From NCBI RefSeq assembly GCF_003460505.1, contig NZ_QTVG01000003.1:186001-250000 (forward strand): a DNA stretch of 64,000 nucleotides, read 5' to 3'. This document shows, one piece after another, positions 61,257-64,000 of this stretch (positions within the stretch are counted from its first letter, which is position 1; each line of letters opens with the position of its first letter). The DNA comes from Eubacterium sp. AF36-5BH (GTDB lineage: Bacteria > Bacillota > Clostridia > Lachnospirales > Lachnospiraceae). The translations under genes and the position numbers were made by a program. Under the pieces are notes generated by a model that was not told where the DNA came from, made no database searches, and saw only the letters and a list, made by a program, of their open reading frames with translations.

Positions 61257-62594
61257 CTATCTTTTACTTAAAAGCTTTCCTGTCTTTTTGCTGAATCTAT
61301 AATATTTTTTCTTTATTTTCTTTTTACCTTTTAGCATGCCCTTTTTCTTTGAAAAATAGTAAGTAGCATTTTTGTAGGTTACCCAACCGTTTTTCTTATA
61401 ACCCTTTGAGTTAAAATAGTAGCTGCTAACACCGTCATTATAAATTTTACTTCTTAATATAACTCCATTGCCTTTTGCCAGATATTTTTTGTTTTTAACT
61501 TTGAACCATCCTGTTTTTAAAACACCTGTTTTTGAATTAAGGTAAAATTTATTTTTTCCTACAGTTATGAAACCTTTATCCATTTTGGCATTTTTGCTGT
61601 TAAAATGATACCAGCTGCCATTTACCTTAACCCAGCCTGCAATCTTCTTACCGTTAGAGTTAATGTAATATGTAGATTTTCCCTTTTTATTTAAGGTGCC
61701 TGAAATGTTCTTTTTACTTAAATTATAATAAGCAACTATACCTTTTGCGTCTGCTACACCTAATTTTTTTCGTTTTGCAGTTGTTTTCAAAAACTTTTTG
61801 CAGTCACTTTTGTTGGTAATAAATCCATGTTCAACAATAATACTAGGTATCTTGTTATAAATGCCTTCTCGTACAATTGAATAGTAATCTGCTCTAGCTT
61901 TGTTTGGATAATAATCATCGGACTTTCTTAAAAGGAAACCACCGTTATACACCCCTGCCAGCTGAAGATTATCCAAAATTATTTTTCCTAATTCCGTTGT
62001 TTTTATACCTACAGAAGTTCTGTAACCCGAATTATATGCAGAAAGCAAAAGTGCTCCTGTTCTGCTTGGGCTTGGGTCTGAATTAATGTGAAGACTTACT
62101 AAAAAATCTGCGTCTAGTCTTTTTGCCATATTATTTCTTGCTACAAGACAACCTGCAAGACTTGCAGTTGATAAACAATTACCATTTGTTCTTGTCATGT
62201 AAACTGTCACGTCACCAAACTTATTAAGATAGTCCCTGCAGGCAAGTCCAATATCCAATGTGATTATTTCTTCCTTTAAGCCATTACCATGAGCTCCTAT
62301 ATGTATTTTGCAATGTCCCGGATCTAACAAAATTATTTTGGACTTAACAGGTGATAGATTAGACTCTGTGTATTTTTCCACAGTTGTTGTTTCCTGCGGT
62401 TTCGTAGTTTCAGCGGGTGTTGTCTGTTCCGGGGTTGTTGTTTCATTTGGTGTAGTCTCTTCCACAGTTGTTGTTTCTACCTGTGTTGTAGTTTCCTGTT
62501 CCACTGCGGCTAAAACATTGTTAGAAAAAACAATTCCCAAACCTAATAAGAATGTAGTTGTTCCTATATAAAATGTTCTTTTTAATTTTCTCAT
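61257..62594 (-). CDS. N-acetylmuramoyl-L-alanine amidase with cell-wall-binding repeats
   Basis: A secreted wall amidase of 445 aa. Signal peptide (about residues 1-30, ending NNVLAA), Thr/Glu/Pro-rich linker (about 35-70), then a zinc amidase_3 domain (about 85-290): His in LDPGHCKIHIGAHG, Glu in GLKEEIITLD, His in SLHINSDPS and Glu in IIVEHGFITNKSD. The C-terminus (about 300-445) has Trp/Tyr/Gly-rich repeats like choline-binding repeats (GWVKVNGSWYHFN, GWVTYKNATYYF). The start was set at 62594 with AGGAGA upstream. It may be co-transcribed with the HAD gene. Confidence 0.92.
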   Translation of the reverse strand: MRKLKRTFYIGTTTFLLGLGIVFSNNVLAAVEQETTTQVETTTVEETTPNETTTPEQTTPAETTKPQETTTVEKYTESNLSPVKSKIILLDPGHCKIHIGAHGNGLKEEIITLDIGLACRDYLNKFGDVTVYMTRTNGNCLSTASLAGCLVARNNMAKRLDADFLVSLHINSDPSPSRTGALLLSAYNSGYRTSVGIKTTELGKIILDNLQLAGVYNGGFLLRKSDDYYPNKARADYYSIVREGIYNKIPSIIVEHGFITNKSDCKKFLKTTAKRKKLGVADAKGIVAYYNLSKKNISGTLNKKGKSTYYINSNGKKIAGWVKVNGSWYHFNSKNAKMDKGFITVGKNKFYLNSKTGVLKTGWFKVKNKKYLAKGNGVILRSKIYNDGVSSYYFNSKGYKKNGWVTYKNATYYFSKKKGMLKGKKKIKKKYYRFSKKTGKLLSKR

Positions 62595-62612
62595 AATTAT
62601 CTCCTGTATTCT

Positions 62613-62652
62613 TAAAAACTGTAGAATATATTTAAACAATACATTCTACAGT
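62613..62652 (-). terminator. Hairpin with U-tract in front of the amidase gene
   Basis: On the minus strand ACTGTAGAATGTA 62640-62652 pairs with 62618-62628 (one bulge), followed by TTTTTAAG. It lies between the upstream membrane-protein gene and the amidase ribosome binding site, so it may end the former and attenuate the latter. Confidence 0.7.
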
Positions 62653-62688
62653 CTTACTTTTATCACTTTCAATCAAGCTACAGGAAAC

Positions 62689-62694
62689 ATTATA
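62689..62694 (-). promoter_or_regulatory. Extended -10 box, amidase promoter candidate
   Basis: On the minus strand TGTTATAAT, a perfect extended -10, but without a clear -35. The transcript would start about 85 bp before the amidase ATG and include the hairpin at 62613-62652. Confidence 0.5.
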
Positions 62695-62711
62695 ACACAA
62701 ATGTTTCTTAT

Positions 62712-64000
62712 TTATTTAATTTTTATAAACTTTGAGTTTATATTCTCAGATGTATTTGCCTTTGGAATATAAATTACAACACGATAAGATGTTGTATATC
62801 TGCTTATCATTTCTTTAAAATCGTCCAAGTCATCATCAGAATCTTTAACTTTATTTCCCATGAATCTCTGTATATCTGCATTTTGGAATCCATAAACATT
62901 TAATGCTATATATTTCTTATTTAAAGATTTATTAGTTATAACGAATTTATTGTTTTCTACAGAAACATTAATGTCTGAATCAGCAAAAATATCATCTATC
63001 AAAGAACTTTTAGTAGTTGGGATATATTTTCTAACAACTACTTTTGCTTTATCTCCCTGTCTTATTTCTACATTTTCAACTCCAATGGCATCCATGTCGC
63101 TATGTCCGTAACTCCCCTCTACTACTTTCATGCCTGCCGGTATATTAATACTATATTCCACCTTTTCAGCTTTTTCTTTATTTCCCTTAACATAATCTTC
63201 CATCTCTTCTGTTCCTGATGATACATAAAGGAGTGGTGTCACTGCAAGTAACATAATCATCATTGCAATTACAATACCCATGAGAATGTTTCCGTAGTTA
63301 ATTGTAAACTTGCTGTCTTTTATGTATTTTTCAAGTAAAAAACCAATTACGAAAAAGATTACACATATAATTAAAATTTCTAAAATGTCTTTTCCCGCCA
63401 CATTAAATTGGGCATCTGAATCTGACAATACTATAACCCCGTTTCTTATTAAAAGTAGTATTCCCATAACTATTGCCAGCAATACTAATATGCTCTTTCT
63501 TGCAATGGTTGCTGTAAGTTTAATCACCGCTGTTAAGAGCAGGAAGCCAGCTAAAATGTAAACTGTTATACCTAAGATAAATTTTGCATTTATTTTTGTG
63601 AAAACAGAAAAGTCTGTAGTAGCGCAAATAATAAATATAACAAATTTTATAATTAGTACGCACACAACTTCAAGCAATGAAAAAATTCCTAAAACAGTAA
63701 TATCGCTTAACCAGCTTGCAACATATCTTGTTACTCTGTTTTGTGGATACATGCCAGTTGATTCCTTAAAAATATTTGTATTATATGAAAACACAATCAT
63801 TAATATTAAGGCTGCGAAAACAAATACCCCTTTCGGAAATTCCACTGCATAACAGTGATTTGAAGTATTTTTCATCATTAATACTATTTCCCAAAAATTC
63901 AAAATAAGCATACCTATGGTTATTACTGCCAGACCTTTAATGTAACCTGATAATTGTCTTATTCTTAATTTGTATAAATCCTTTATATTTCTTAATTCTA
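62712..64000 (-). CDS. Membrane protein with extracytoplasmic C-terminal domain, partial, unknown
   Basis: The frame is open to the right edge and lacks its start; 429 codons are in the window. I do not recognise it with certainty. About seven hydrophobic segments (from GLAVITIGMLILNFWEIVLM to GIVIAMMIMLLAVTPLLYV) cover the first 265 residues, and the remaining 165 are a polar, beta-rich domain with no anchor (NIPAGMKVVEGSYGHSDMDA, ENNKFVITNKSLNKKYIALN). The layout resembles ABC-2-type permeases, but no ATPase gene is in the window. A first in-frame ATG at 63911 is probably internal. Confidence 0.7.
   Translation of the reverse strand, partial: ELRNIKDLYKLRIRQLSGYIKGLAVITIGMLILNFWEIVLMMKNTSNHCYAVEFPKGVFVFAALILMIVFSYNTNIFKESTGMYPQNRVTRYVASWLSDITVLGIFSLLEVVCVLIIKFVIFIICATTDFSVFTKINAKFILGITVYILAGFLLLTAVIKLTATIARKSILVLLAIVMGILLLIRNGVIVLSDSDAQFNVAGKDILEILIICVIFFVIGFLLEKYIKDSKFTINYGNILMGIVIAMMIMLLAVTPLLYVSSGTEEMEDYVKGNKEKAEKVEYSINIPAGMKVVEGSYGHSDMDAIGVENVEIRQGDKAKVVVRKYIPTTKSSLIDDIFADSDINVSVENNKFVITNKSLNKKYIALNVYGFQNADIQRFMGNKVKDSDDDLDDFKEMISRYTTSYRVVIYIPKANTSENINSKFIKIK

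Overview
The window is AT-rich DNA from a low-GC Gram-positive anaerobe. The gene content fits class Clostridia, most likely Lachnospiraceae: a PolC-type replicase, FtsK, an A-type flavodiiron protein, formate-tetrahydrofolate ligase with FolD, a BceRS/BceAB-type module, an IF2 with a long Asn/Arg-rich N-terminal region, and no phage or conjugation genes. I cannot name the genus or species from sequence alone. Almost all genes are on the minus strand. Plus-strand exceptions are an AGCS symporter, tRNA-Glu, maf, a Y-family polymerase with a YolD-like partner, and a LysR remnant.

Layout in window order (minus-strand operons therefore read right to left). 1-6.1 kb: priA (cut by the window edge), folD, fhs, ftsK. 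6.2-9.3 kb: a ClpP/TepA-like protease, an unusual eukaryote-type HisA, an O-acetylhomoserine sulfhydrylase and a small membrane protein. 9.4-12.2 kb: pnp and rpsO with structured leaders and terminators. 12.2-13.7 kb: AGCS symporter, followed by a large multi-hairpin inverted-repeat element. 14-22.7 kb: the translation/RNA operon rimP-nusA-ylxR-ylxQ-infB-rbfA-nrnA-truB-ribF, driven by a consensus promoter with a terminator-like hairpin in its leader. 22.8-24.3 kb: a short-chain dehydrogenase, tRNA-Glu and a degenerate tRNA-like copy. 24.3-35.3 kb: the replication/isoprenoid/lipid/translation operon pyrH-frr-uppS-cdsA-dxr-rseP-ispG-polC. 35.4-39.7 kb: gene remnants, an NlpC/P60 hydrolase, maf, and a Y-family polymerase/YolD pair. 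39.9-44.6 kb: a two-component system plus a BceAB-type ABC transporter with a recognisable operator. 44.8-50.4 kb: trpF beside two complete potassium uptake systems (TrkAH and KtrAB). 50.5-55.1 kb: regulators, a MetE-like methyltransferase with its LysR regulator, and an azlC remnant. 55.1-64 kb: a rhodanese/TtcA-like fusion, TcdA, Nudix, flavodiiron protein, SEC-C protein, Cof-type HAD phosphatase, cell-wall amidase and a partial membrane protein.

Functionally this is mostly core chromosome. RimP, NusA, IF2, RbfA, TruB, RRF and S15 form the ribosome and translation machinery; Dxr and IspG make isoprenoid precursors that UppS uses for the wall lipid carrier; CdsA and RseP act in the membrane; Fhs and FolD supply one-carbon units. 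The accessory interest is mainly non-coding: two inverted-repeat elements (1214-1350 and 13745-13947), several degenerate tandem-repeat intergenic regions (38009-38107, 53860-54022), structured leaders of pnp, rpsO and rimP-nusA, a possible leaderless maf mRNA, and remnants of deleted genes (LysR at 35.6 kb, azlC at 55.0 kb, a tRNA-like copy at 24.05 kb). I did not find a clearly new defence or multi-gene system; the strongest candidates for undescribed biology are the multi-hairpin element at 13.75-13.95 kb and the short tRNA-like transcription unit at 24.0-24.2 kb.
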